Assembly: GCA_048013815.1 (NCBI GenBank) | Contig: CM106586.1 | Location: forward strand, 14,632,001 to 14,696,000 | Length of the DNA stretch: 64,000 bases | Reading direction: 5' to 3' | Source of the DNA: Setoptus koraiensis | Taxonomy: Eukaryota; Arthropoda | Shown: in pieces, positions 9,931 to 31,752 of the stretch | Layout of the letters: every line of letters starts with the position of its first letter | How positions within the stretch are numbered: the stretch's first letter is position 1 | The notes under the pieces: model-generated | Told to the model about the DNA's origin: nothing | The model's database searches: none | Seen by the model: the letters and a program-made list of their open reading frames with translations, nothing else | Translations under genes and position numbers: made by a program

Positions 9931-12900
9931 TTGCGCGCGGCTGTCAAACGGGCGCGGGCCGCTCGCAGCTTGCGGGTCGCAAGTTGTCAGCGTGTTGCTC
10001 GTCGTCCGTTCGTCTGCGGCGCCCGCACAAAGCCAACGAGCGGCTGTTGCGCAACAATGTCGATGCTCGAGTTTGCCAGCGTCGGTAGCAGCGGCGCCGG
10101 CGCCAGTAAAGCGAGCCGATAATGGCGATGCCAATTACGCCAATTCCACTATCCCGGCCGCCACACACACCCAGTGTCACACTGCCAGTTTATATGCCAG
10201 TTTGTATGCCAGTGTGACACTGGCTGGCAAGCGAGCAAGAGCGATTTGGCGGCTGATGCGCTGCGCTAACAAATTGTAAATTGACTCGACGCGCACCGGC
10301 GTCTTGCTCGGCGAGTTGCTTGCAGCGCGACGGCATAACTGTGCCGACGGCCACTCATGTGTCGCCTTGATAATATCAAGTTGATACAAACAAATTCAAA
10401 TTTCAGCAGCCAGCGACTGTCGCTCGGCCCGCTCGCCATATCGCACACCAACGGCTGACAAGGGGCTCGGCAGTGCGAGCACAATGCCAAGCTCGACCCG
10501 GCCCAGAATTTCACATTTGTTAGCAATTGAACACTCGGCTGGCTGTGTCACCGAGCTGCCGTTGCGTAACACATGCAAATATTACACATTGGCTGGCATG
10601 AGTTGTGCCGCTGCAAGCAGCCCAATGCATGTATAACTTATACAGACTGTGCAATACAGTATAAGTGCACACGTACATTGGCCCCCTTTTTCGGCGCCTC
10701 GAGTTCTGTTCGAGCGAGATCCGACAGGGCGGCGCCGCTCTGCTTGCAGGCCAAAGCAGGCAGCGGGCAGCTCGCACAGACAAGCTTGTCAGTTGCGGCT
10801 GTGTGACACACACAGCCTGTGGCAGGCACATGGGCGATGCTCGCCTCGCGCACCGGCCCGCGGCACGCAGTCTGCGACTCACACGCTGTGACTCGCTCGC
10901 TGTGGGGCAATCAAAGAGATAAAATATTTCACGAGACAGTCTGACCTCTGCTGCAACACTCTCAACGATGCGCGCGCCTCTGGCGGACCGTCCGTGAACG
11001 GAAACCGGAGTAACGACGCACAAGCGACGCACACAAATGCAAAGTGCCAAGCTAGCTGAAAAGTGTTAACCTTGACTTTGCCACCAGTAGCAGTTGCGTT
11101 AGCGTGTATTAATGACAATCATCTGTTGTCTGTGTAGCTCACTTATCGAGGGCATGCACTCTCACCGTACTAGCACTAGTACTAGTGACAGTTTTTATTG
11201 TGCCATCTGCTGTCGCTGTTGCTGCTGTTGCGGCTACATTTGTAAACATTTCAACACAGGCGGCTCGTTGCCAGTTGCAACTGACATTCGGCTCACAATT
11301 GTCAGCTGTTGCCGCCAACACTGCGCTGGCCTGTTGCGCAATCATTGATCGCTGATCAATGGCAATCAGGTTGCGTATACCAAGCAGGTAACAAGTCGTC
11401 AGTTGGGCTCGAAAAAGGCCGCTTGCCGCCGCCGCGGTGTGCGTCCGTGAATGTTTCATGAGTGTTGGCTGGACGCGGATGTGGAAACATTCGCAGTTGT
11501 CAGTGTTTTTAATGCGTCGAGTGCGGCCGTTCGCGATGACCACAAGCAGCGGTCGAGCGACAGTTGATTTTTGCAATTAATCATGATGTTGCGATGAGTC
11601 ATGATGTCTCGTCGCTCACAGACTCCAAGTTGGAGTGACGCCGATTGATACTTTGCATTGTTTCAAGCGTTGAAATTCAACGGGGTGTCCCAGCTGATAG
11701 CTGGCGGCTATCGCATGCGTGTAGCGCAACACAATTTGCTATTTGCTATTCACACGACTCGTTTATGACACACGATGATGAGTACAAGACTCGTAACGAG
11801 AGCGCGGTCTCGTGCGCAAACAAGTGCACGCTCATTAGCGCTGCTGTGAGCAACATGAACAACAACGACAACAAAAACATACACGAGCACTGTGTGAAGT
11901 TGACGAGACGAGTGCGCAATATTGCTGCCAAAACGGCTTGCCAATTAAGAGCGGCGGTGACTGTTGATGGGATTGTGTGACTAACTGACTTTGTATCTGT
12001 TGTGGCACAACTTGTGCCCGACAGTTGCCAACTGCACCGCCAGTGTATCAGGGCCACTTTGGCACAGTCTGCCGGTATAATAATACCATACTATAATAAT
12101 GGCATACAGTTTAGTGTGCGGTTTGGAGAGAGAGAGATTTTACAATATTTTTGCTAGCGCACACTGCCCAAACAGGTTCATCTCTGGCAAGCGCACACAC
12201 GCATGATACGCTGCCGAGTGTGCGCAGCGTTGTGTGTGTGTGTTGCAAGTTGCAACTCTTTGCATAGCCAAAATTATTGCGTCTTGTTTGCGTGGCGACC
12301 TCAATTTGGAGCTCCGTCAGGCGGCGCTGCGCGCCGCAGCCACAAGTGGTTGCGCCGGCCAGCGCCGGCGACCCAGCCAGTGCCGCCGACACACACACAT
12401 GCGCTGCGGTGGCTAGGAAAGAGGTTAGTCATGATGATGGGCTGCTGTTGTTGCCTGAGAGCTTTGCACTGCACAGTTCGGAGAACAAATTAATAATATT
12501 GCACTCGCCAGTGCACTCGCCAGCGCGCTTGCATCATGCGCTGCCGCATGTGATGCCGCATGCGACGCAGCATCACTGATGCTGCACGCTGGACACGGCA
12601 CAACAGCGACTGTTGCAAACAGCGACTGTTGGACGGTGCGACAGCGCTGCTGTCGGTGTCCGCCGTTGTGGCCACAACAGACAACGGATTGTAGCTGCTG
12701 GCGTTGGTAGCCCGACAACAGCGACCGACAGGCAAACAATAACACAGACACATCGCCAGTCACTGGCGCGCTAGACTCCAGCAGCCAGAGTCCACTGGGC
12801 AGTAGAGTGACTGGTATTACTAGTTGCGGCCACTGTCGTAGCGACTGTACAGTGTGGACACATGTTTGCAATGTGATGGCCGGCCGTCTGGCCGTTGACG

Positions 12901-13282
12901 TCTAGCGTGTCCCGTGCCGCATGTGTAGCAGCACCGTCTGCTGCCCGCTGGCTGCGCATTTTGGCCTCTGTGCGTCACATGTGTTTGCGCGCACTTTGCA
13001 TCAGATTGCTGTTGTTGCCGAGTGTTGTTGTTGTTGTTAATATTGTAATCTCGATATTAACAAGCGCCTGGTCCACTGCACCTATTAATAGTCGCCCATT
13101 TTGTATATTAAATTGTATATATTGTGTTGCCGGTTAAATATAGCCGCGTTGCCGTCTGGCCTTTAACTGGCCTTTCATCACGCGCTGCCGGATGATTCAG
13201 CGTGAATTTCTAGTGCCTTCATGCTGTATGCCCACTGTGACAGCAGTTGTGTGATGAGCAGCACTGATGAGGAATAAGCACC

Positions 13283-13290
13283 TATATAAA
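13283..13290 (+). promoter_or_regulatory. Consensus TATA box (TATATAAA)
   Basis: A clean TATATAAA lies in an otherwise GC-rich domain. Purine-pyrimidine sequence about 25-30 bp downstream is suitable for a start site, although a CA repeat (13312-13330) sits there. It lies 1.7 kb upstream of the first ATG of the kinase gene on the same strand and could be one of its promoters. There is no direct support beyond the motif and its position. Confidence 0.25.
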
Positions 13291-13311
13291 TTTGCACACA
13301 TGCGAGCAGTA

Positions 13312-13330
13312 GCACACACACACACACACA
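13312..13330. repeat. (CA)n microsatellite
   Basis: Short uninterrupted CA run. Similar TG/CA runs occur at about 13879-13900, 13980-13996, 14249-14262 and 14311-14346, so the kilobase before the kinase gene is rich in them. Confidence 0.9.
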
Positions 13331-13566
13331 AATTGTTGTTATCTCGTTGATCGGCTCGCGTTGGAGTCACCGATTGAGAGAGTTGTTGCGAGCGCCACCG
13401 TCAAACACTTTTTAGAGATTATTCTCGCTGCCAGCTTGCGATTTGCTTACGTTGATTTGTCTCTAGATTTGGCTGCTCGGCAGTCTGGCAGCTAAACTGG
13501 CAGCTCGACTAGCTGCTGGAGTGTGGATAGACCGCGACCGTGCCGACACAACGAGTCGTACGCCGT

Positions 13567-13683
13567 GTGGATACCGTGGTCGTGTGGATACCAAAGAGTG
13601 GATACCGAAGAGTGCATACCAAAGCGTGGGTACCAAAGTGTGGATACCATACGTTGCGGTATCCACACGACTACGGTATCTAC
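13567..13683. repeat. 14-bp minisatellite enclosed by a 26-bp inverted repeat
   Basis: A GTGGATACC-containing unit recurs at 13567, 13584, 13598, 13612, 13626 and 13640, settling into a 14-bp period. The first 26 bases (13567-13592) return inverted at 13658-13683 with 24 of 26 matches. The whole block can therefore fold back into a hairpin with the array in the loop. Confidence 0.8.
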
Positions 13684-14963
13684 GCGGCGTGCGAGAATCG
13701 CAGTGCGAGTCGCGGGGACGCTTGCAGCGAGCGCAGAAAGAGACTAGCTACTTTGGGTTAGTAATGTGTTAGTGAAGTGAGCTAGCGCGCGTGCAATTAA
13801 TGCAATGGGCGAGTGCGCGTGCGCACTCGCAAGCTGCAAACTCGAGTGCCTGCACTGGCAAGGCTAAGCGTTTAAACTGTGTGTGTGTGTGTGTGAGTGT
13901 GTGCTCTTTACTGTGTCTCACCGATTTGCTGTGTGAGCGCACAACTGTAGAGACTGTAGTGAGTGTAGAACTATTTGTCAACACACACACACACACGCAC
14001 AGACGCTGCACTCGCAAAGCTAAAGCTAGCTGTCTGTGCGTTATTGCCCCGCTATCGCTAACAGCAGCAGCGGCCTAGCTGGTGGGGGCAGCGGCGGGGC
14101 TCGAGCCGGGGGCGGCACTGGGCACAGCAATGGGGACAGCATCTGCAGACTGCTGGCTGCTGAGCAGCGGCAGCAGAGTTGTGCTGGCATCGCGATAGCA
14201 GAGTTCGATTCGATTATTATTATTATTACCGTTCTCATTCTATTTTCTATATTGTGTGTGTGTGTGTTGCCATTATACACCATTATGTACCGACATGCCT
14301 GTGCGTCTCTCGTGTGTGTGTCTGTGTGTGTGTGCGTGCGTGTGTGTATCCTATGTAGATAGACCCGCACTCACTCACACGTAGCGTTCAGCAGCGAGAC
14401 ATAGCGAGCGAGAGAGGGCCGATCATTCGATAATCGAATGTAGACGCGAACGTTAGCGCCATCAACAAGTACCGACGCTGCTATTATTACCGTCTCGGCT
14501 ATTATTACACATAAATTAATATACGCAACCCACTAATTGATTTATCCCCATTGTCACACCACATTTATCCGCTGTTATTGTTGCCCGACGGACGCTGGTG
14601 CCTCTCCGACTGACTGATTGACTATCATTATTTTATATTGTTGCAACGACGAAAAATATCGCAAATATCCGCTCACTATTTAAACCACTATTAAAACATG
14701 ATTGCACCCGATAAAATCACGCCACTTAACCACCGGAATCGTCACTGTTGCCGTCACAATCGCCACCACTGACCAACCATCAACTGATCGAACAAATTAA
14801 ATTTATCCCGACCGAAATCGAACCGAAATTGAACCGCACGAACAAACGCCGGACACAAAAAACAAAAACAAAAACGAACGACAACGCAAACGCCGCTGCG
14901 AACGCCCGAAAATTGCTTGTCCATTGGTGCGTCGTTCGTTGGTGTCCGCACAACACCAAATGG

Positions 14964-26598
<11,635 letters not shown>

Positions 26599-27350
26599 AA
26601 ATCACCCAAAATATACTCAGTCATAGCTCAAAGTATTTGATAAAATAGCAAACTGATTGTGATATGAACTATGTCTAATATTACTTTAAGTCAGTTAGAG
26701 CAATGCAATTATGATGATTATCTGTGTGCCTGTTATTCAATCATAGGATTATAACATTTCATAGCAGCGACCAAAATAAGAAAATGTTAATCGATTTCAG
26801 ACCAAGCGCTTTACTTATTATTATAAACAGTTAGTATTGGAAAGCCAAACTCAATTACTGTGACAACAACAATAGTTTAGAAGACCAATGTGATATTTGC
26901 ACAAACTCCTTGATTGTTTATTATTATACTCCCATTATCGTCATTGATATGAACTTCTCAAGATTGCGTTGCCTTGGACACATAATATATTATTAGTTAC
27001 GACGAATAGTTTGGACTAAATAACTAACGATGCTAAGATAGTTCAAGAAGAAAATAATCGAAGATGGTTAGAATATATAGTTTGTTTTGTTTATGCACTT
27101 TATCTGTGTTGATGTTTGATTCACAGCTATGAAGTGTTTATATCCACTGAAATTTCCCCTTTTAAAGAAAGTACTAATATTATTATATATTTGTTATTAG
27201 TATATATAATATTTGCATTATTGTAACTACTATAATATTTATAGATTTAAAAGAAAAAAGTGAACGCATAACATTTGGATGCATAATTAAACTTGAATTT
27301 CTCATAATTGTTGTTAATGAATTTAATTTTTATATCTGGATCACTACCTG

Positions 27351-27394
27351 GATCAGCTAAAATGCAGTTAGATCAGCTAAAATACAGTTAGATC
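27351..27394. repeat. 20-bp direct repeat, two copies
   Basis: Two adjacent 20-bp copies beginning GATCAGCTAAAAT start at 27351 and 27371 and differ at one base. A trailing GATC follows. Confidence 0.85.
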
Positions 27395-27477
27395 TTGCTC
27401 CCATTTAGGTGAAACCCAATAGAGAGAGACCCTTCAGAAAGACTCTACGTGAGACTATCACGGCGCGAGAGCGCAGC

Positions 27478-27507
27478 GGGAGAAGTGTTGCACGCGACAC
27501 TTCTCCC
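27478..27507. promoter_or_regulatory. Strong stem-loop upstream of DUSP11
   Basis: An 11-bp perfect inverted repeat, GGGAGAAGTGT / ACACTTCTCCC. As RNA it extends through a U-G and a G-C pair to a 13-pair stem closed by a four-base CACG loop. It lies 300 bp before the DUSP11 start and could be in its 5' UTR or in a separate transcript. The sequence shows the structure; the function is unknown. Confidence 0.5.
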
Positions 27508-27807
27508 ACTGCAAGAAATCTTGTTCGTAAGGTCGCACACACACACACACACACACTGTGTAAGCCTAGCGTAAACACCATGTCCAAGTTGCGATGGTCA
27601 CAGCTGAGCAGGGTGACCACGAAATTCCTTAGCTGAAACGGCGCTTCCGACGGTAAAGTTTGAGCTTGAATTAGCATTATATTTATTTGTACGAACGAAT
27701 ATGATAATATTGTTTACACTGTGCGTCAACTCACAATCATTAACTACACAAAAGTTGGGTAAACTTGTAAATTAGATAGAAGGAGCAAGAATAAGAAACA
27801 ATTTCCA

Positions 27808-28677
27808 ATGGACCTATCTAGCTCAGGCCAGCGCCATGAAGCAAGTCACCGGGCCGGTCCAAATCGGAAGATACCAAAAGACTGGCTTGACTACCCTAAT
27901 TACGGCGAAGTGATTGACAATTGTTTCATTGCCCTCAAGACTCCCTTGGATAGCAATTACACGTCTGTGCCAGAGAAGAATATTTTCACGCCTGAGATGT
28001 TCATAAGTGAAATGCACCAACGCAGAATAAACGTTGGAATGTGGATCAGCCTGGTGGGCACAGACCGATATTACGACAAGTCCATGTTTGCCAGAATGGG
28101 CCAGAATCACATCGGGCACGTTCATTTGCCCTGCCAGGGCCAATCAGTGCCAGACAGAAGAATTATAAGCGCATTCATAAGAACCTGTGATACTTTCTTT
28201 TCGGCCTATCCGGGCAAAATCATAGCGGTGCACTGTACACACGGTCTCAATAGGACGGGCTTCATGATTTGCTCGTATCTGTACGAGCGGCGCGGCTGGC
28301 CCATCGACGGAGCCATAAACGTATTCAACGAGTTGCGTTTTCCAGGAATATACAGGGAGAAATATGTGGAGGAGTTGTTGGCCAAATACAGCAACAAACC
28401 AGACGCCAGCCGCAACAGTCAGGGGCGACATTTGCGGGCACCCGCACAAGCTGCCGTTGGGCGCGCATATCGCGACGACACACGGAAGCGCAACCTGGAC
28501 AAACCCTGGAGAGACCACACGCCCGTCGGACGCGATGCAGAGCACAAGAGGCGCCCGGAAAAGCACGACGGCCGCGAAAAGTACGACGGCCGGGATCGCA
28601 GGTCGCGATCGGGCCGCCACTCTTACAGCAGAGGCAGCCTGCACTCGACCGATTCTAGGTCGCACAATAAACGTTGA
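27808..28677 (+). CDS. DUSP11: RNA 5'-phosphatase of the DUSP11/PIR1 family
   Basis: Single exon of 289 residues. The catalytic loop HCTHGLNRTG matches the cysteine-phosphatase signature HCxxGxxR(T/S)G, with nucleophile Cys143. It follows an N-terminal block that opens IPKDWLDY and continues through FIALKTPL, in the manner of DUSP11 and the triphosphatase half of mRNA capping enzyme. No guanylyltransferase domain follows, so it is the stand-alone enzyme, not a capping enzyme. Family members remove the gamma and beta phosphates from RNA 5' ends in the nucleus. The last ~90 residues are basic and rich in Arg, Asp and Ser-Arg, typical of RNA-associated tails. The ATG at 27808 precedes the conserved block by 26 residues and is preceded by A-rich leader sequence. 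It is GC-richer than its flanks. It converges on the secreted-protein gene at 28908-30365. Confidence 0.9.
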   Translation: MDLSSSGQRHEASHRAGPNRKIPKDWLDYPNYGEVIDNCFIALKTPLDSNYTSVPEKNIFTPEMFISEMHQRRINVGMWISLVGTDRYYDKSMFARMGQNHIGHVHLPCQGQSVPDRRIISAFIRTCDTFFSAYPGKIIAVHCTHGLNRTGFMICSYLYERRGWPIDGAINVFNELRFPGIYREKYVEELLAKYSNKPDASRNSQGRHLRAPAQAAVGRAYRDDTRKRNLDKPWRDHTPVGRDAEHKRRPEKHDGREKYDGRDRRSRSGRHSYSRGSLHSTDSRSHNKR

Positions 28678-28907
28678 GTTGATCACATTGTCCAACTGTT
28701 GATTCACCGACCATCGTTAGCTTGATCGTCAAGCACGATCCGGACGGACACTTTATCTATTTTGTAACACTATTCACTCACTCAGTGATCTCTCAGAGCG
28801 CAGTTGATTAAGTGCGGACACCCGACACCGCGGCAATCGATACGCCATTAATTACGCCAGCACGCCAATTAAGTGTGAGTGTGTGTGTTTGTGTGTCGGC
28901 TCAACTA

Positions 28908-30365
28908 TCACCAAATGTCGTGGGCAACGTAAGGCCATTTGCGCATCTCAACTGTGCCCTGGACGGGCAGATTCAATTGTAATCGGCCATCTTCACTCGT
29001 GGCGCCCCTCAAGTCCCGGATCATCCGGCAAACCATGGCGGCGGAATACAGCGCCGACACGGGCTTGTCAGTTTGCACGAGATGCTCCAAGAGCCACGGG
29101 TCGCCCATGTTTGTGTCCGATCTGGCCGCTTGAACGATTTTGTTGATAGCGTCATCGAAAGTGAAAGTTCTTTCATCCTTGGCATTTCTGCCTGAACCTA
29201 TGTGCACGCTTCCCTCAACTGTGGGCCGGTCGCTGTTTGGTCCGTACACTTCGCACAGTTTCTCTTTTGTTTGTTCCACAAACTCTTCGAAATCTGCACT
29301 CTTGTTCTTGAAATCACTATCGCTTGCCAAATACTGGCCGAAATTGTCCAGAAATTGTGTCTGTACCGATCTGATGTTTTGTTTCAATCCCGATGTGACC
29401 CCTACAACGCTTTTCATGTTGACTCGAGCGCCCGGCGACACACCGATGGCCACTTGTAACGGGCGCATCATTTGTTTGGGCCAGTGCTTAGTTTCGCTCT
29501 GACGATGGGCACCACTGAAAAGAGAATCTAACACTGTCTTGACGCCCTTATCCGACGCCTGCAATTCCTCCGCGTACCAATTTTCGACCTCTTGATTCAA
29601 TACTTGAATCTGGGCCAACAATGGAGCCTCCAGCTCGTCGGCATAGTAGGGCAATTGACTGTAGGCAATGTCTTCTCTCAATAGCAAACTAAACGCACCC
29701 TTATGCCTGAAGGGTACCAAGCGATCGATGGCTCGACACATGTGCAGTGTTGAATAAAGTAATCCAATGTGTTGGGTGGAAAAGATAACATCGTCCATGA
29801 ATTGCTTGTCAGACACATTCTCCTTTTGTTTCAATTGCAGCAATTTATTGATGGCTTCGTGAAAGTTGAATGTGCCACTCACGCCGGTTTGTTTGTACGG
29901 TGAACACAGCTCCTCTTTAACCGGCGCCATAAATTCAATTAGAGCGCTCGTTTCATCGAGGCCCGATTCGAAATCGAAGTCGGATTCGTATCTGAATTTG
30001 GCGTCGTAAAATTGCCAAAAGTCTCGTATGAATTCGCGCACTGAGGTCGCATTGTTGTGTTGCAAGCCCGCAATATGGCGCGCCACTTTTATCCTGTCCA
30101 CGGGCTCAGAAAAGTCCGCTCCTGTTCCTGCCTGTAGCACTGTCACCATTCGTATGGGCCAATGATATTTTTTACATTGTGCAAACGCGTAGCCAGTCAC
30201 CATGTCGAGATCATCCTCTGATTGATCTTTGTACAATTTCTCCACCTCTCTGTTGATGGCTTTTATTTGGGCCGAAAAACGCGGATGTGTGTGTGCATCG
30301 ACAATCGCAGTGGCCACGACAAACAACACCACGGCTAAACTAACAAAATTGAGGCTCTTCATCAT
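28908..30365 (-). CDS. Secreted protein with two tandem copies of an unrecognised helical domain
   Basis: Single-exon gene of 485 residues. The frame is open 50 codons further upstream, but I start at the ATG ending at 30365 because it begins a clean signal peptide (MMKSLNF followed by about 18 hydrophobic residues). Two copies of one domain follow, at about residues 30-240 and 245-485. Each has the pattern Q-I-x(3)-N-x-E-V-E-x-W/L-Y, then HWP, then a long helical stretch, then LC, then F-N/D-x-A-I-N-K and finally M-x-C-R. The second copy ends in a WPY close to the C-terminus and carries AHRQS before HWP. Single-domain paralogues lie at 31753-32478 and 35221-35967. No known family was recognised. 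The paired cysteines and signal peptide suggest a disulfide-stabilised extracellular protein; its role is unknown. Confidence 0.85.
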   Translation of the reverse strand: MMKSLNFVSLAVVLFVVATAIVDAHTHPRFSAQIKAINREVEKLYKDQSEDDLDMVTGYAFAQCKKYHWPIRMVTVLQAGTGADFSEPVDRIKVARHIAGLQHNNATSVREFIRDFWQFYDAKFRYESDFDFESGLDETSALIEFMAPVKEELCSPYKQTGVSGTFNFHEAINKLLQLKQKENVSDKQFMDDVIFSTQHIGLLYSTLHMCRAIDRLVPFRHKGAFSLLLREDIAYSQLPYYADELEAPLLAQIQVLNQEVENWYAEELQASDKGVKTVLDSLFSGAHRQSETKHWPKQMMRPLQVAIGVSPGARVNMKSVVGVTSGLKQNIRSVQTQFLDNFGQYLASDSDFKNKSADFEEFVEQTKEKLCEVYGPNSDRPTVEGSVHIGSGRNAKDERTFTFDDAINKIVQAARSDTNMGDPWLLEHLVQTDKPVSALYSAAMVCRMIRDLRGATSEDGRLQLNLPVQGTVEMRKWPYVAHDIW

Positions 30366-31190
30366 ATTCTGTGTGTTGTATAACTTGTCCATCGCCAGCA
30401 ATTTCAGCTTTGTTTTGTTTCGCAAATTTGCGTATGGTCCCAGCGGCTGCCACTGACGGCTCTCTATTAAATGGCTCTCCTTCGATGCCATTTTTAGATT
30501 TGCTCGACGACGCACTCAAACAACAACATTTGTACCACATATATCAAGGCGAGTGCATGAGTGGCACATCAAATTCTATTTACATCTAAACCTCGGCCTT
30601 TGTTCTGGCATGGAAGCCATAGAGGCCACTTCGGGTTTCAACCAGCTGGCCAGAAGTGGCCTCTATTCATCGCAATATAGGCCGTGCCTTCGAACTGTCT
30701 AGGCCGCAACACTAACACCGGCCATAACAGCAGTCACGATTGGTTCGGAGATTGTTCAGCACAATGTTTGCATAAATCAATTCACGAAATTATGTTGACA
30801 ACGGCGCATGAGGTGTGTTGAAAGCTCGAGGAAGCGTCACATCTTAGTTGTTGGCTCCGATAAAAACTTTAGGCGCGATCCTGTTGCTAGCGACAAAAAA
30901 ACTCCATTTCAGTTTGCGACAGGTTTAATTCGGTCGAAGTGGATACAATCTTATCTATCATTTGGCAAATTATCACATAGATTATCTATGCAGATTATCT
31001 ATGCTATTTATTGAGTACAATTGATTTACAAGACGCTCACTTCGGATTTGTTGCAAACTTCACACTGAGCACTCCAGATAATCTAGTCTGAAACTGTCTC
31101 GGTTTCTTTCAGATTTATGCTGTACCAACGGATGCAGGGTCCTCGCTCTCTCGGAACAGTTTATTTTTATCTGTCTTTTTAAATCATTCT
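30366..31190. other. Intergenic, upstream of the two-domain secreted gene
   Basis: Holds the probable 5' UTR and promoter of the minus-strand gene (no clear TATA, a weak GATATATG near 30545), a long inverted repeat (30619-30666) and AT-rich sequence with a doubled AGATTATCTATG near 30980. No further gene is supported. Confidence 0.6.
30619..30666. repeat. Inverted repeat with 14-bp perfect arms
   Basis: Arms ATAGAGGCCACTTC (30619-30632) and its exact complement (30653-30666) are separated by a 20-base loop. The surroundings repeat the word GGCC, but no longer element or target duplication was seen. Confidence 0.8.
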
Positions 31191-31424
31191 ATGCTATTTA
31201 TTTTGGTACATTGTGTGCCTCAAATGCTTGGGGAATGTGGTTGCAGTGATAGTTGTCGCATAAATATCACGTACAATGGACGATGTCTGGATCGACAAAA
31301 GGTGCTCTTTGTGAGAAACTATACGTATGCAGGCAGATTATTTCCGACAGGAAGTGGCATAGAAAATACTGATCGAAAGATTAATATATCGGAGACAGCG
31401 CATATAGAAATAGACTATATATAG
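31191..31424 (+). CDS. Possible small cysteine-rich secreted peptide
   Basis: An ATG-initiated frame of 77 residues with a short hydrophobic start and five cysteines in the first 34 residues (C..EC.C..SC then RC), followed by a hydrophilic tail with NYT and NIS glycosylation sequons. It sits inside the secreted-gene cluster between two members of the unrecognised family. There is no homologue I recognise, the hydrophobic start is weak as a signal peptide, and an upstream exon cannot be excluded. It may be a chance frame. Confidence 0.25.
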   Translation: MLFILVHCVPQMLGECGCSDSCRINITYNGRCLDRQKVLFVRNYTYAGRLFPTGSGIENTDRKINISETAHIEIDYI

Positions 31425-31752
31425 TATAGGATAAACAACTAAAATTAACATGATAATGAACCATTATTACCCGCTTATGAAAGTCAAAGTGAAGTATTGG
31501 TGTAAATCAACATCAGATCTGACACAGACAGGAGTTATTTTGTGAAAAGAATGTTTCTAGTAATTTACGTTGTAGATCCCTGCGGCAATTTCAGTTTTTA
31601 TTTTTATTCAGACAACACTTCGCTCGTCCCATCTGAGATGCGATATCCATGACTGATGTTAAGCCATAAGTTTCTTATAAGTGCTCAGAAAATTTTCTGA
31701 TTTATCATGGCGAGAAATTCTTGATATTGATTCCATCGGCTCCGATGGCAAA
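31425..31752. other. Short intergenic stretch, nothing recognised
   Basis: AT-rich sequence between the small plus-strand frame and the end of the minus-strand secreted gene. It presumably includes that gene's 3' UTR. Confidence 0.6.

Larger units (their letters stand above)
157..14963. other. GC/CpG-rich, gene-poor, repeat-laden domain
   Basis: I see no convincing protein gene in this stretch. Its open frames are by-products of trinucleotide arrays and biased composition. It is built from a small vocabulary of short words used over and over: GTTGTTGTC/CAACAACAGC arrays, CA/TG microsatellites, minisatellites, TGACAG/CTGTCA, GCCAGT/ACTGGC and the octamer TTRCGYAA. It probably contains the 3' UTR of the gene cut by the left edge (to about 600) and the promoter and leader of the kinase gene starting at 14964. 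The individual repeats and candidate signals are listed separately. Confidence 0.7.
26599..27807. other. Intergenic: kinase 3' UTR and upstream region of DUSP11
   Basis: The first several hundred bases are AT-rich and look like 3' UTR. From about 27400 the composition turns GC-richer and carries a 20-bp direct repeat, a strong hairpin and a CA microsatellite (27536-27556), listed separately. Open frames of 75-90 codons on both strands here (27405-27677) have no family signature and were not called. Confidence 0.65.

Noticed and set aside
157-14963. Idea that the GC-rich flanks are contamination or a chimeric join
   Set aside because: The same words (TTRCGYAA, CAA/GTT arrays, TG runs) occur in both flanks and repeats of the same type enter host genes such as vitellogenin; no abrupt join was seen inside a gene.
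27405-27677. 90-codon minus-strand frame and its plus-strand partner upstream of DUSP11
   Set aside because: They contain a CA microsatellite and a hairpin and show no family resemblance or signal peptide.
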